Part shown: positions 30,848 to 39,732 of the stretch, piece after piece
Layout of the letters: every line of letters begins with the position of its first letter
How positions within the stretch are numbered: position 1 is the first letter of the stretch
Assembly (NCBI GenBank): GCA_947039485.1
Contig: CAMQZC010000008.1
Coordinates: 20,879 to 84,878 of the forward strand
Reading direction: 5' to 3'
Length of the DNA: 64,000 nucleotides
Source: an uncultured Verrucomicrobiales bacterium
GTDB taxonomy: Bacteria; Verrucomicrobiota; Verrucomicrobiia; Verrucomicrobiales; Akkermansiaceae
Program-made: the position numbers and the translations under genes
The notes under the pieces: model-generated
Databases searched by the model: none
What the model was told of the DNA's origin: nothing
What the model saw: the letters and a program-made list of their open reading frames with translations, nothing else

Positions 30848-30880
30848 GCGGACTCTTGTTTATCGAGAGTCCGCTGTTTT
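30848..30880 (+). terminator. Terminator hairpin
   Basis: GCGGACTCT...AGAGTCCGC followed by a T-rich run. Confidence 0.75.
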
Positions 30881-30963
30881 ATTTTTCAGAGGGCGCGAGG
30901 GGGCTATAGAGTTTACTAACCCGCGCCTAGATGTTATCCTAGGGTTCCACCGCCTAGATCACA

Positions 30964-31890
30964 ATGGATACCCCTACCCCAGCCCCATCTCTCCTGCGAA
31001 GTCATCTCATGGCCTTTGCCGCGATGCTTCTCTTTGCAATCATCAGCCCCTGCGCCAAGCTGCTGCTCGCGCAGAGCCCCATCGACAGCGTGATGATTGC
31101 AAGCCTGCGCCTTATCGGATCGGCCATCTTCTTGCTCCTCCTCCTCCCCATCCTACCACGCCAGCGCATACAGCGTGGGGACATACTGTCCCTCCTCCTC
31201 ATGTCGCTCTGTGGCATGGCACTGAGCATGTATAGCTACACCATGGGCATTGGGCTCACGCTACCCTCACACGCGGGTATCCTGACAACGCTGCCGCCAA
31301 TGTTTGTACTGCTGCTGGGCTGGGTCTTTCTCAAGCAACGTATCCCATGGATGCGTGCTGTAGGCATCGCCATTGCGGCTATCGGCGTACTCATTCTCGT
31401 CGTGAGCAACAGTCATGCCGCTAGCTCGGCGAGCAATATCCTGCTAGGCGATGGACTCTGCCTGCTCGCGCAGCTGCTACTAGCCTGCTACTTTGTCTTC
31501 TTTACAGGACTAATCAAACGCTACCACCCCTTTGTGCTGCTTAGCTGGCTCTTTGGCATCTCTAGCCTGATTGTCTTGCCCTTTGTCTGGGATGACATCC
31601 TGCACTTCCCTTGGGCGCAACTCTCGGCAAGCAGCTGGGGCTATATCCTCGCCATCGTATTGGGTAGTACGCTCATCCCTTACCTGCTCATCACTGGAGC
31701 CCAGCGCATCCTCGCCCCCAGCGTCGTCACATGTTACAATTATGTGCAGCCACTCACAGCACTCCTACTCAGCCTCGCTTGGGGACTAGAGACCATGAGC
31801 TGGGGCAAGGCAATTGCCATCAGCCTCATCCTCATAGGGCTCTCCATTGTCATCGAGCTGATCAAAGCTCCTACCAAGAACGTTAGCTGA
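30964..31890 (+). CDS. EamA/DMT-family transporter
   Basis: Ten hydrophobic segments; LLRSHLMAFAAMLLFAIISPCAKLLLAQSP; C-terminal YNYVQPLTALLLSLAWGLETMSWGKAIAISLILIGL. Confidence 0.87.
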   Translation: MDTPTPAPSLLRSHLMAFAAMLLFAIISPCAKLLLAQSPIDSVMIASLRLIGSAIFLLLLLPILPRQRIQRGDILSLLLMSLCGMALSMYSYTMGIGLTLPSHAGILTTLPPMFVLLLGWVFLKQRIPWMRAVGIAIAAIGVLILVVSNSHAASSASNILLGDGLCLLAQLLLACYFVFFTGLIKRYHPFVLLSWLFGISSLIVLPFVWDDILHFPWAQLSASSWGYILAIVLGSTLIPYLLITGAQRILAPSVVTCYNYVQPLTALLLSLAWGLETMSWGKAIAISLILIGLSIVIELIKAPTKNVS

Positions 31891-32028
31891 GCGATTGAGC
31901 CGTGCCCTGACCGCATGAATCCGGCACGAAACAACCCATTGCTACTAAACCCTATTGTAGATATTTCAACTAGGCTCAATATTGAATATAATACAAGACA
32001 ATGCGCCAAAAAGCCGCCATCATGACAA

Positions 32029-32057
32029 TTGACAAAGGATACTCTTTCTGGTATAAC
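32029..32057 (+). promoter_or_regulatory. Sigma70-like promoter of PEP-CTERM gene
   Basis: TTGACA-N17-TATAAC. Confidence 0.65.
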
Positions 32058-32088
32058 TAATCTCAGATTCTAACAAACCTTCTACAAA

Positions 32089-32843
32089 ATGAAAAAACAT
32101 TAACAATTGCATTGTTTAGCCTTTTTTGCGCTGCCTCAGCCATGGCTACAACTTACACGACTGAGAACGGCGTAGGCAAATGGGAAAACGACACCATCTC
32201 TGGTAGCGGCTTAAGCCAAGGTATGTATTATGGCTTTGGTTTCACATTGAATAGCGACTCGCTTAATGCAGAGAAGCCTAATGCAGAGAAGCCTAATGCA
32301 GAGAAGCCTAATGGTACCGGAGGATCCCTGACGAGCGCAACAGGTGGTGACGCTAGCTTTGCCACTGGCGACAAAGTCGCATTGACAAAAATATCAGTAG
32401 CTGGCTATAATTCCAGTATATCAGCGTGCTTTGGCAACGTCGCTGGTATAGAAATTACGGGTAGTGACGGCACATCCTTCAAGAGCGACAGTATGGAGAC
32501 TACCGCAGGAAAGGCTAGCGATCCCTGGGATCCAAGTCACTTATATTCTTCGGCTACTGCAACATTCACCTTCCCTGAAGATATCTTCTTAACGATTGGC
32601 ACTCAATACACTGCAGCGTTTTTCAACACAGCTGGAGAAAAAATCTTTGCGTACCTTCGTATTTCAACGAATGGCGATCTTGGCTATGACGTGAGAGACG
32701 CCAATGGCAATATCCAATCTTCTGGATACAGTGCGGCTGGTCTCACCGTCGTGACTGAGGGAACACCCGCCGTCCCTGAGCCAGCAACTACGACTCTGAG
32801 CTTGCTCGCGCTCGCTGGCCTCATGGCTCGCCGCAGACGCTAA
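32089..32843 (+). pseudogene. PEP-CTERM sorting-domain protein, out of frame by 1 nt in the poly-A tract after the start codon
   Basis: ATGAAAAAACATTAA stops at codon 5; one extra A gives MKKTLTIALFSLFCAASAMATTYT... ending VPEPATTTLSLLALAGLMARRRR. Confidence 0.8.
32265..32309 (+). repeat. Three perfect 15-bp tandem repeats (NAEKP)
   Basis: aatgcagagaagcct x3. Confidence 0.95.
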
Positions 32844-32871
32844 GAAAGACCTAGCATCTCAACTTTAAACA

Positions 32872-32905
32872 AGCCCAGCACCGACCAAAGGTGCTGGGCT
32901 TTTTG
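32872..32905 (+). terminator. Rho-independent terminator
   Basis: AGCCCAGCACC-GACCAAA-GGTGCTGGGCT-TTTT. Confidence 0.88.
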
Positions 32906-33066
32906 ATGCAAGTGATCTTCTCAATTAAAATTAGCTACCACGCGCGATTTATTATTTGAGAAGATGAAGCATCATCATCATTTCTGCCAGCTCTTTTTTA
33001 GCCGACTTTTGTTTTTTCTCAATGAGCAAGGCCTGATCTAATCAGAATAAAGAGGCATTTAAAACG

Positions 33067-33095
33067 TTGACCTAGTAAGTTATCTTCTATATAAT
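33067..33095 (+). promoter_or_regulatory. Consensus promoter abutting lipoprotein start codon
   Basis: TTGACC-N17-TATAAT, 6 nt before ATG 33102. Confidence 0.7.
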
Positions 33096-33101
33096 CGCCG
33101 A

Positions 33102-33842
33102 ATGATCACCGTCATTCGCCTAAGCTTCATCACCATCCTCGCAGCTATCCTCTCAGCCTGCTCCTACGGCAGTCATAAACAATTCGAGAAAATCCCCGCC
33201 ACCGCCTTTCTCCCTCACAAACTCAACTACGTGGGTGAGCCCTTTGACGGAGAGTGGCGCGACACCAATCACAAAGCGATCAAAGGCAAGATTTACGTCA
33301 GCATTGCCCCTGTCACCGTACAGTCTCCCCTCTGCTACAAAAATCCCGTTCTCGTGAACGAGGCAAAGCACATTGCCAAGCGCTTTGAGCGCCAGCTCAA
33401 GAAGGAATTCGTCCAGCTCAAAAAATCGAACATCTACATCGTCAAGCAGGCACCCGCGGGTCACACCCTGCTCACCATTCAATGCGCTATCATCGACCTA
33501 CAAGCCACCAATACCAAGGCCAATGTCGTAGGTACAGCAGCTGGCGTCTACGTACCTGGAGCATCCGTCGCCACAAATCTCTTTGACAAGGGGCATATCA
33601 CCTTTGCGGCTAAGATTTATGCAGGCAACAAGCTCGTGACCCAATTTGCAGAGTGCGACAACAAACCAACCTCCCTGATTGTCTCTCTGGACAACTTCAC
33701 ACCCTATGGTAACCAACGCGCCATTGTTGATGAGTGGGCGCATGCTATAGCCATGGATATCAAAGGCTACGCCTCGGGCAAGCGAGTCCATGGAGCACAC
33801 CGTGTTCGTGTCATTAGCGGCTACACTCCAGCAGAGGATTAA
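33102..33842 (+). CDS. Hypothetical lipoprotein
   Basis: MITVIRLSFITILAAILSACSYG lipobox; 246 aa. Confidence 0.75.
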   Translation: MITVIRLSFITILAAILSACSYGSHKQFEKIPATAFLPHKLNYVGEPFDGEWRDTNHKAIKGKIYVSIAPVTVQSPLCYKNPVLVNEAKHIAKRFERQLKKEFVQLKKSNIYIVKQAPAGHTLLTIQCAIIDLQATNTKANVVGTAAGVYVPGASVATNLFDKGHITFAAKIYAGNKLVTQFAECDNKPTSLIVSLDNFTPYGNQRAIVDEWAHAIAMDIKGYASGKRVHGAHRVRVISGYTPAED

Positions 33843-33912
33843 GACTCCTCAAGCACAAATCTCTGTTAAACCCTGCTCCATATACTCAATGAGCAGGCTG
33901 ACATGGTAGCCC
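33830..33912 (-). pseudogene. Remnant of the 3' end of a CAT-like gene (duplicated)
   Basis: gaggattaagactcctcaagcacaaatctctgt...ctccatatactcaatgagcaggctgacatggtagcc matches the intact CAT 3' end at about 34229-34304. Confidence 0.75.
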
Positions 33913-33934
33913 CTATACCCATATTGTGGGCATA

Positions 33935-34235
33935 GGGGTTGATGGCATCAACGTACCTAGCGCATCCGTCGCCTCAAATAATGTTGGCAAGGGACACATC
34001 AGCTCTGCGGCTAAGATTGACGCCAACAACAAGCTCGTGACCCAGCTACGGAGCGAGACAACAAAGCAAGCACCCGCATTGGATCTCTGGATAACTCCTC
34101 CAGCGCTGAGTCCGCCACCCCGCCATGATTGATGCGTTGACGCATGCCATGGGTGTCAAGGGCACGTTACGGGCAAGAGCGCCCATGGAGCGCAGCCTTT
34201 CCGCGTCATTGGGGAACTACACCTGCAGAGGATTA
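33935..34235 (+). pseudogene. Remnant of the 3' half of the 33102 lipoprotein gene (duplicated, frameshifted)
   Basis: INVPSASVASNNVGKGHISSAAKIDANNKLVTQL vs VYVPGASVATNLFDKGHITFAAKIYAGNKLVTQF. Confidence 0.85.
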
Positions 34236-34883
34236 AGAATCCTCGAGCGCAAATCTCTGCAAGCCCTGCTCAATATACTCAACGAGCAGGCTGACATGGT
34301 AGCCATCAACAAAGCCGTGATGGTACTGGATGGCTATCGGCATCATGAGACGCCCCTCGCGCAGCCTCGCCTTACCAAAGCCCAGACGTGGCACATCCGC
34401 AGGCCCTACGGGATTAAAAACAAGCGAGGTAAAACTCAGTCTTGTAAGCACGGTTACATAAAAGAGATTCGTATCTGCACTCCCCCCATAGGGAAAGCGC
34501 GTATCAGCCGCTGATGCGTCTAAACGCTCACGAGCTATCGCCGCAAAGGACGCAAAATCACGGTGGTAGTCGAGACAGGCAAAGCCAAAGCTATGATCGG
34601 GGCGCGCCACTGTCGTGGAGCCAAAGACCTCGCTGCACTCCACAATGGAGCCCTCCTTCTCAGGGTGGAAGCGGTAGCGAAAGTTCACAATCTCATTAAT
34701 CGCATTCTGACTGCAGAACATGTAGGCGAGGAAAAACGATATCCCTCGCGCAGAGCAGGCTGCCTTGGCCTCCGTCACATCAATCTCAGCGGTAATCACG
34801 CCAATGGGGTTGACTCCCTCCATACGGCTGAAGAACTCATAGTAAGGCTTACGATCCCAGCTCTCGATATCTATCTCTCTCAT
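34233..34883 (-). CDS. Chloramphenicol acetyltransferase-like (CAT fold) protein
   Basis: REIDIESWDRKPYYEFF; active site IQYHHGFVDGYHV. Confidence 0.85.
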   Translation of the reverse strand: MREIDIESWDRKPYYEFFSRMEGVNPIGVITAEIDVTEAKAACSARGISFFLAYMFCSQNAINEIVNFRYRFHPEKEGSIVECSEVFGSTTVARPDHSFGFACLDYHRDFASFAAIARERLDASAADTRFPYGGSADTNLFYVTVLTRLSFTSLVFNPVGPADVPRLGFGKARLREGRLMMPIAIQYHHGFVDGYHVSLLVEYIEQGLQRFALEDS

Positions 34884-34914
34884 GACTCAATCATCCCTAA
34901 TGCATAACAACAAA

Positions 34915-34944
34915 GAGCCACCGAGCAAAAAGCTAGGTGGCTCT
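34915..34944. terminator. Hairpin between CAT-like and TIGR04073-like genes
   Basis: AGAGCCACC...GGTGGCTCT. Confidence 0.6.
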
Positions 34945-34972
34945 GAAATTGTAATTTACTCAAGCGTGTTGC

Positions 34973-35407
34973 TTAGTTGGGCTGACTGCGAGTGAATGAC
35001 TCTTGGGATTGGAAGCCAAGCTCCTGAGGAAGCTCGGAGAAACCTCCCCAGACATTGTAGCGACGGCTACCACTGCGACCGCAGCTACCCTGATAGGGTG
35101 GGCGGTAAGTGCACTTGTAAGTAGGAGCCCAAAAGGTAACAAGCTCATACACACCATAACCCATACGCTGGAAGGTGCGTGAGAGACCATCAACCACACC
35201 GACGCTAGCGCCAGCATAGTTGCCTTGAGCACTGTTCCACTTAAAAATGGTAACAGGTAGTTCCTCAACGGCATAGATAATGTTACCCAAAGCACGTCCG
35301 AGCTTACGGGTAGCGGTGTATTCCGAAGCGGGCGGGGCCTGGATGTCGGCCATAGCTGTACCCGCGAGGGCCAGCAACAGGGTGGATGAAAGTAGTAAGC
35401 TCTTCAT
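34973..35407 (-). CDS. Exosortase-system-associated protein, TIGR04073-like
   Basis: MKSLLLSSTLLLALAGTAMA; RKLGRALGNIIYAVEELPVTIFKW...VGVVDGLSRTFQRMGYGVYELVTFWAP. Confidence 0.72.
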   Translation of the reverse strand: MKSLLLSSTLLLALAGTAMADIQAPPASEYTATRKLGRALGNIIYAVEELPVTIFKWNSAQGNYAGASVGVVDGLSRTFQRMGYGVYELVTFWAPTYKCTYRPPYQGSCGRSGSRRYNVWGGFSELPQELGFQSQESFTRSQPN

Positions 35408-35474
35408 GTTGGAAATATTGATACCATATTTAGAGAGGCGTCGCAAGTAAAAAAAACCTTCTTCGCAGAGTTTT

Positions 35475-36710
35475 TTACAGAGTGCTAATATCCAAATCAA
35501 TTTCCTCATCGCTCAGATAGCACCCTAAGTCGGATCCATACCAATGTCCATTGGTAAATGCGGCGCGAGTTCGGAACCCACCACCACAGAGGGAGAAGAA
35601 CTTACAGCGACCGCATCGCCCCTCGATACTTTTTTGACGCACCAGTGGATCAGCTGAACCACGGAGCTCATCGAGCTGCGTACTCGCCTCACCAGCACGC
35701 GCCTCCCAAATCTGAGAAAAGGCGTTATCCTTCACATTACCCAGCGTCACACCCTGCCAAAACTGATCGGGATGCACATCACCCTGTGTATCTATGTTAG
35801 ATATGCCGCGGCCAGAGCTATTCGCACCGCCACCATTCCACTGCAACAAGCTCAGGGTCTGAGCAGCGAGTGGGGAGCCCTCGCGCAGCTGGCGCAGCAG
35901 TAGGTAAATCCCATCTGCAGGCTGAGTCACGGTCAGCAGCTCACGGCCAGAGCCTGAGGCATGCCATGCCTCAGCTCGTGCGATGAGCATATCCATCGCT
36001 GCACGCGCCTCTTCCGGCGTAAGACTAGCCACATCCACCCCGCGCCCTGTAGGTACTAGGTGATAGAAGCAAACGCGCTGGATGCCCTGCTCCTCAATAA
36101 AGTCTAAGATCTGCTCCATGCACTGCACATTATTGCGCGTCAGCGTCAGGCGCAGTCCTGTCTTCTGCCCCACCTCCTCACAGAGACGGAACCCACGAAT
36201 AGCCGCCTCAAAGCTGCCCTTCACACCGCGGAACTCATCATGAATATCCCCAATACCATCTAGCGAGATACCCACGTAGGCCACCTCCAGCTTCTTAAAG
36301 AGAGCCGCGAGAGCGGGCGTAATGCGTGTTCCATTTGTTGAGATGGTCACCTTGAGACCACGACCCGTCGCACGCTCCAGAATCTTGGGCAGCTGGGGGT
36401 GCAGAAGAGGCTCGCCGCCCGAGAGCAGCAGCGCGCTCGCGCCATAATCAGCGAGATCATCAATCACCCCACAGCACTGCTCCCAGCTCAGCTCACCGTC
36501 ATAGAGCTCGGCATGCGAGTCAGCATAGCAGTGCACGCAGCGCAGGTTACAGGTGCGCGTGATATTCCACACCACAATAGGCTTTCGGGCACGCGAGGAA
36601 GCGGGCATACATGCAGCAGTGCTCTCATCGCGGCGTCCATGCCCCTGTCCATATCGTAGGTGGTCAGCTGGCTGTGCAGCACCAGTCCAAAGTCGTGTAA
36701 TATTAATCAT
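35475..36710 (-). CDS. ahbC: 12,18-didecarboxysiroheme deacetylase-like radical SAM/SPASM protein
   Basis: MINITRLWTGAAQPADHLRYGQ; VVWNITRTCNLRCVHCYADS; VCFYHLVPTGRG; SPASM Cys cluster CGRCKFFSLCGGG. Confidence 0.82.
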   Translation of the reverse strand: MINITRLWTGAAQPADHLRYGQGHGRRDESTAACMPASSRARKPIVVWNITRTCNLRCVHCYADSHAELYDGELSWEQCCGVIDDLADYGASALLLSGGEPLLHPQLPKILERATGRGLKVTISTNGTRITPALAALFKKLEVAYVGISLDGIGDIHDEFRGVKGSFEAAIRGFRLCEEVGQKTGLRLTLTRNNVQCMEQILDFIEEQGIQRVCFYHLVPTGRGVDVASLTPEEARAAMDMLIARAEAWHASGSGRELLTVTQPADGIYLLLRQLREGSPLAAQTLSLLQWNGGGANSSGRGISNIDTQGDVHPDQFWQGVTLGNVKDNAFSQIWEARAGEASTQLDELRGSADPLVRQKSIEGRCGRCKFFSLCGGGFRTRAAFTNGHWYGSDLGCYLSDEEIDLDISTL

Positions 36711-36733
36711 AATTGTCGTGTATTAAAAAATCT

Positions 36734-37801
36734 TCAAGCCCGCCCTCGCAAGGACGCAGGGATATAAGAACAAAGCGGGTCGGCAGCCATCATATCGCCC
36801 TCCATCCCCAGAGCGCGCGCACGCGAGCCACCGCAGAGACGGCGATACTCACAGCGACCACACTTACCACCCAGCGCATCATCATCGCGCAACAGGCGAA
36901 AAAGAGGATGCGTCCGATAGACATGAGCCAAGTCATCCACCTTCACATTTCCTGCCGTCATCGGGAGGAAACCACTAGGCTGAATATCGCCATTGTGAGA
37001 GATAAAGAGTACGCCCTTGCCATCGCGCGTCGGGATGGCAGCGCGAGCGGGCTTCTCCCCGCGCAACGCAGCCTGCGCTATCGCCACGCGGCGGTAGTGA
37101 TGCCCCTCTGTAGTCTTCACCCCAAAGCTAACCTCACGGCTCAACTGCTCGATACGCAGCCAGACATCCTCCACCTCATCAGCAGATGGCAGCTCATCGA
37201 GTGAAGCACGCCCCGTAGGCACCAGCAAGAACACACTCCACATATCGGGTTCAATCTCACGCATCAGCGAGAGAAATCCATCCAGCTCAGCAATCGTGCT
37301 CTTGGTAATTGTCGTATTCACCTGTAGGTGGATGCCCGCCGCCTTGCAGCGGCGAGCCGCCTCCAGCGTGCGCTCAAAGGTATGCGGTACTCCGCGAAAG
37401 CGATCGTGGGTCTCCTGCGTCGCTCCATCGAGACTCAAACTCAAGCTATGCACGCCCATCTCCTTGAGGGCAACCATATCAGCGCGCAAAAGCAGTGGTG
37501 TCGCAGCAGGACTCAGAGCCACGCGCAAGCCCTTGCTAGCGGCATAGCGCACAAGCTGCTCCATATCGGAGCGCAGCATAGGGTCACCGCCCGTGAGCAC
37601 CAGCATAGGGGGACGCAGTGCGGCAATCTGATCAATGAGGGCTATCGACTCATCATGAGTCAGCTCATCGGGCAATGGACGAGGTTGAGCCGTAGCACGG
37701 CAATGTGTACAAGCTAACGCGCATGCGCGGGTCAGCTCCCAAAACATAATGAAAGGAGTCTCATCTAAATCAAGCGAAGCAAAGTGGGGACGTGCAGACA
37801 C
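36734..37801 (-). CDS. Radical SAM/SPASM protein, TIGR04053/AhbD-like
   Basis: FIMFWELTRACALACTHCRATAQPRPLPDELTHDE; LSLSLDGATQETHDRFRGV; KTTEGHHYRRV; CGRCEYRRLCGGSRARA. Confidence 0.8.
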   Translation of the reverse strand: MSARPHFASLDLDETPFIMFWELTRACALACTHCRATAQPRPLPDELTHDESIALIDQIAALRPPMLVLTGGDPMLRSDMEQLVRYAASKGLRVALSPAATPLLLRADMVALKEMGVHSLSLSLDGATQETHDRFRGVPHTFERTLEAARRCKAAGIHLQVNTTITKSTIAELDGFLSLMREIEPDMWSVFLLVPTGRASLDELPSADEVEDVWLRIEQLSREVSFGVKTTEGHHYRRVAIAQAALRGEKPARAAIPTRDGKGVLFISHNGDIQPSGFLPMTAGNVKVDDLAHVYRTHPLFRLLRDDDALGGKCGRCEYRRLCGGSRARALGMEGDMMAADPLCSYIPASLRGRA

Positions 37802-38011
37802 GCTCAGATTTTACCACTAGCAGCAGCAGCAAGCAAGCACCAATACAACAGAGTCAACTAGAGAGCGAGTAATCAGCACTTCACCATCCACAATCTCCGC
37901 GCTGCCCATTCTCCAGCGAGGGCAGGCTATCCACAGGAACCCATTTTCACAATACTCCATCAGGTGAAAATAGAAAAAAACAAAAAAACAAAAAACCTTA
38001 AGATAAAATCC

Positions 38012-38040
38012 TTGACACAGGAATCAATATCATGTATATT
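38012..38040 (+). promoter_or_regulatory. Consensus promoter of rpsU
   Basis: TTGACA-N17-TATATT, about 50 nt before ATG. Confidence 0.75.
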
Positions 38041-38090
38041 TGCCGCCCATCCCGAACACTTAATCCAACTAAGAAAAGACCAGATTTCAT

Positions 38091-38330
38091 ATGCGTTCCA
38101 TCACTGTACGTAAAGGCGAACCAATCGACCGCGCCCTCAAGCGCCTCAAGACAAAACTCGACACCGAAGGTATCCTCGAAGAAATGCGCCGTCGCCGCAA
38201 CTTCGAATCCCCAGTCGAAACTAAGCGCCGCAAAGCCCGCTCTGCAGGCAAGCGCAACAAAATTAAATGGCGCTTCACCAACAAGGAAGAGATTGCAGTA
38301 TCCGCTGTAACTCCATCCGTTGAAGCCTAA
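38091..38330 (+). CDS. rpsU: 30S ribosomal protein S21
   Basis: MRSITVRKGEPIDRALKRLKTKLDTEGILEEMRRRRNFESPVETKRRKA. Confidence 0.93.
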   Translation: MRSITVRKGEPIDRALKRLKTKLDTEGILEEMRRRRNFESPVETKRRKARSAGKRNKIKWRFTNKEEIAVSAVTPSVEA

Positions 38331-38356
38331 ATTGGCTCGTTCGGGTAATTTTAAGA

Positions 38357-38395
38357 AAAAGGCGAATCCTCAGGGATTCGTCTTTTTCTTCTTTT
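38357..38395 (+). terminator. Terminator after rpsU
   Basis: AAAAAGGCGAATCC-TCAG-GGATTCGTCTTTTT. Confidence 0.88.
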
Positions 38396-38520
38396 AATAA
38401 TAACGAGTAGGACGTTGATGATAAATCCCTGCCTTAGACCAGCGCAGAGGATCGCAGGCAGAACTAAGGTCTTGGAGTCCTTGCCCGACACACTTTCCCT
38501 GCCAGCAACTAACTTTTAAC

Positions 38521-38549
38521 GTGACAAGCCGCGCCCCCTCGCGCATACT
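38521..38549 (+). promoter_or_regulatory. Promoter abutting LOG-family gene start codon
   Basis: GTGACA-N17-CATACT, 7 nt before ATG 38557. Confidence 0.5.
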
Positions 38550-38556
38550 ACGAGAC

Positions 38557-39639
38557 ATGAAAGAGAAGAGTCATCTTGCAGCTCGCGACATCAGCGCCAA
38601 CTCCGAGCAGGTCGAGTCCATCCACATCCCAGCCTCCACAGGCAATCCCATCCTTGACGCGAATCTCTACGACATCGCCCATCGATTCAGCGGGGGACAC
38701 AGCCCAGACTGCATCCTCCAGCTACTATCCACCGTCATGAATGCGGCCTCCAGCCCGCTTGGCGAGCATGACCTACAGATCATGAATCGCAGTCTCGCTG
38801 AGCTTTATCACGCTGACATGCTTTTCCACCCCTACGAGCACACAATTAAAGTAACCTGCTTTGGCTCCGCTCGCATCAAGAAAGGCAGCCCCGCCTACAG
38901 CATCGCCCATGACTTTGCCAAGCTCGCCATTGAGGCAGGCACCATGGTCATCACAGGTGGTGGTCCAGGAATCATGGAGGCAGCCAATGAGGGAGCTGGA
39001 CGTGAGAACTCCTTTGGTCTCAACATCACCCTACCCTTCGAGCAGCATCCCAACCCAATCGTGGATGGCAGCAACAAGATGATGGACTTCTACTATTTCT
39101 TCACCCGCAAGCTCAATCTCGTCAAGCAGACAGATGCGCTCGTGGCATTCCCCGGTGGATTTGGCACCATGGATGAGATTTATGAGAGCATCACGCTCAT
39201 CCAGACAGGCAAGAGCATCATCTTCCCCATCGTACTCATTGACCCCCCAGGCGACCAGTTCTGGACGCGCTGGATGAACTTTGTCAAGAAGGAGCTCGTC
39301 GAAGAAGGACTTATCTCACACGATGACATGGATTTCATCTACCTCACCAAAAGCGCAGTGGATGCCGTGGCTCACATCGAGAAGTTCTACAGCCGCTATC
39401 ACTCCTACATCTATGAGGGCAACGGTATCACTATCCGCATCAAAGAGCCCCTGCCAAAAAGCACACTGAGCCTCATCCGAGATGAATACAGCGATATCCT
39501 ACCCAATGGTATAACACAACTCATGCACGATGAGCAGGACTGCGATTGCAACCTCTGCGATCTACCCCGACTCAAGGGGCAATTCACACCGGGCAACTAC
39601 GCGCGCCTGCGCCAGCTCATTGATGAGATTAATGACTGA
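38557..39639 (+). CDS. LOG-family (lysine decarboxylase-like) Rossmann-fold protein
   Basis: ITGGGPGIMEAANEGAGR; ALVAFPGGFGTMDEIYESITLIQTGK (PGGxGTxxE). Confidence 0.88.
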   Translation: MKEKSHLAARDISANSEQVESIHIPASTGNPILDANLYDIAHRFSGGHSPDCILQLLSTVMNAASSPLGEHDLQIMNRSLAELYHADMLFHPYEHTIKVTCFGSARIKKGSPAYSIAHDFAKLAIEAGTMVITGGGPGIMEAANEGAGRENSFGLNITLPFEQHPNPIVDGSNKMMDFYYFFTRKLNLVKQTDALVAFPGGFGTMDEIYESITLIQTGKSIIFPIVLIDPPGDQFWTRWMNFVKKELVEEGLISHDDMDFIYLTKSAVDAVAHIEKFYSRYHSYIYEGNGITIRIKEPLPKSTLSLIRDEYSDILPNGITQLMHDEQDCDCNLCDLPRLKGQFTPGNYARLRQLIDEIND

Positions 39640-39672
39640 TAGTGCAGAGGAATCTTATCATCCATCATAACA

Positions 39673-39703
39673 ATAGGCGTCTACCACCACGGTAGACGCC
39701 TAT
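39673..39703. terminator. Perfect 13-bp hairpin terminator between convergent genes
   Basis: ATAGGCGTCTACC-ACCAC-GGTAGACGCCTAT. Confidence 0.8.
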
Positions 39704-39732
39704 TATCTTTAAATACGCACAAGGTGCCCTGC

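Noticed and set aside
34233-34883. CAT-like gene as an acquired chloramphenicol resistance gene
   Set aside because: Only the CAT fold and HHxxxDG motif are supported; no mobile context, and many CAT-fold proteins do not confer resistance.
35475-37801. Two radical SAM/SPASM proteins as RiPP maturases, with the Cys-rich 5605 protein as precursor
   Set aside because: Motifs fit AhbC and TIGR04053/AhbD-type heme enzymes; the Cys-rich protein is 30 kb away and has a Sec signal peptide.
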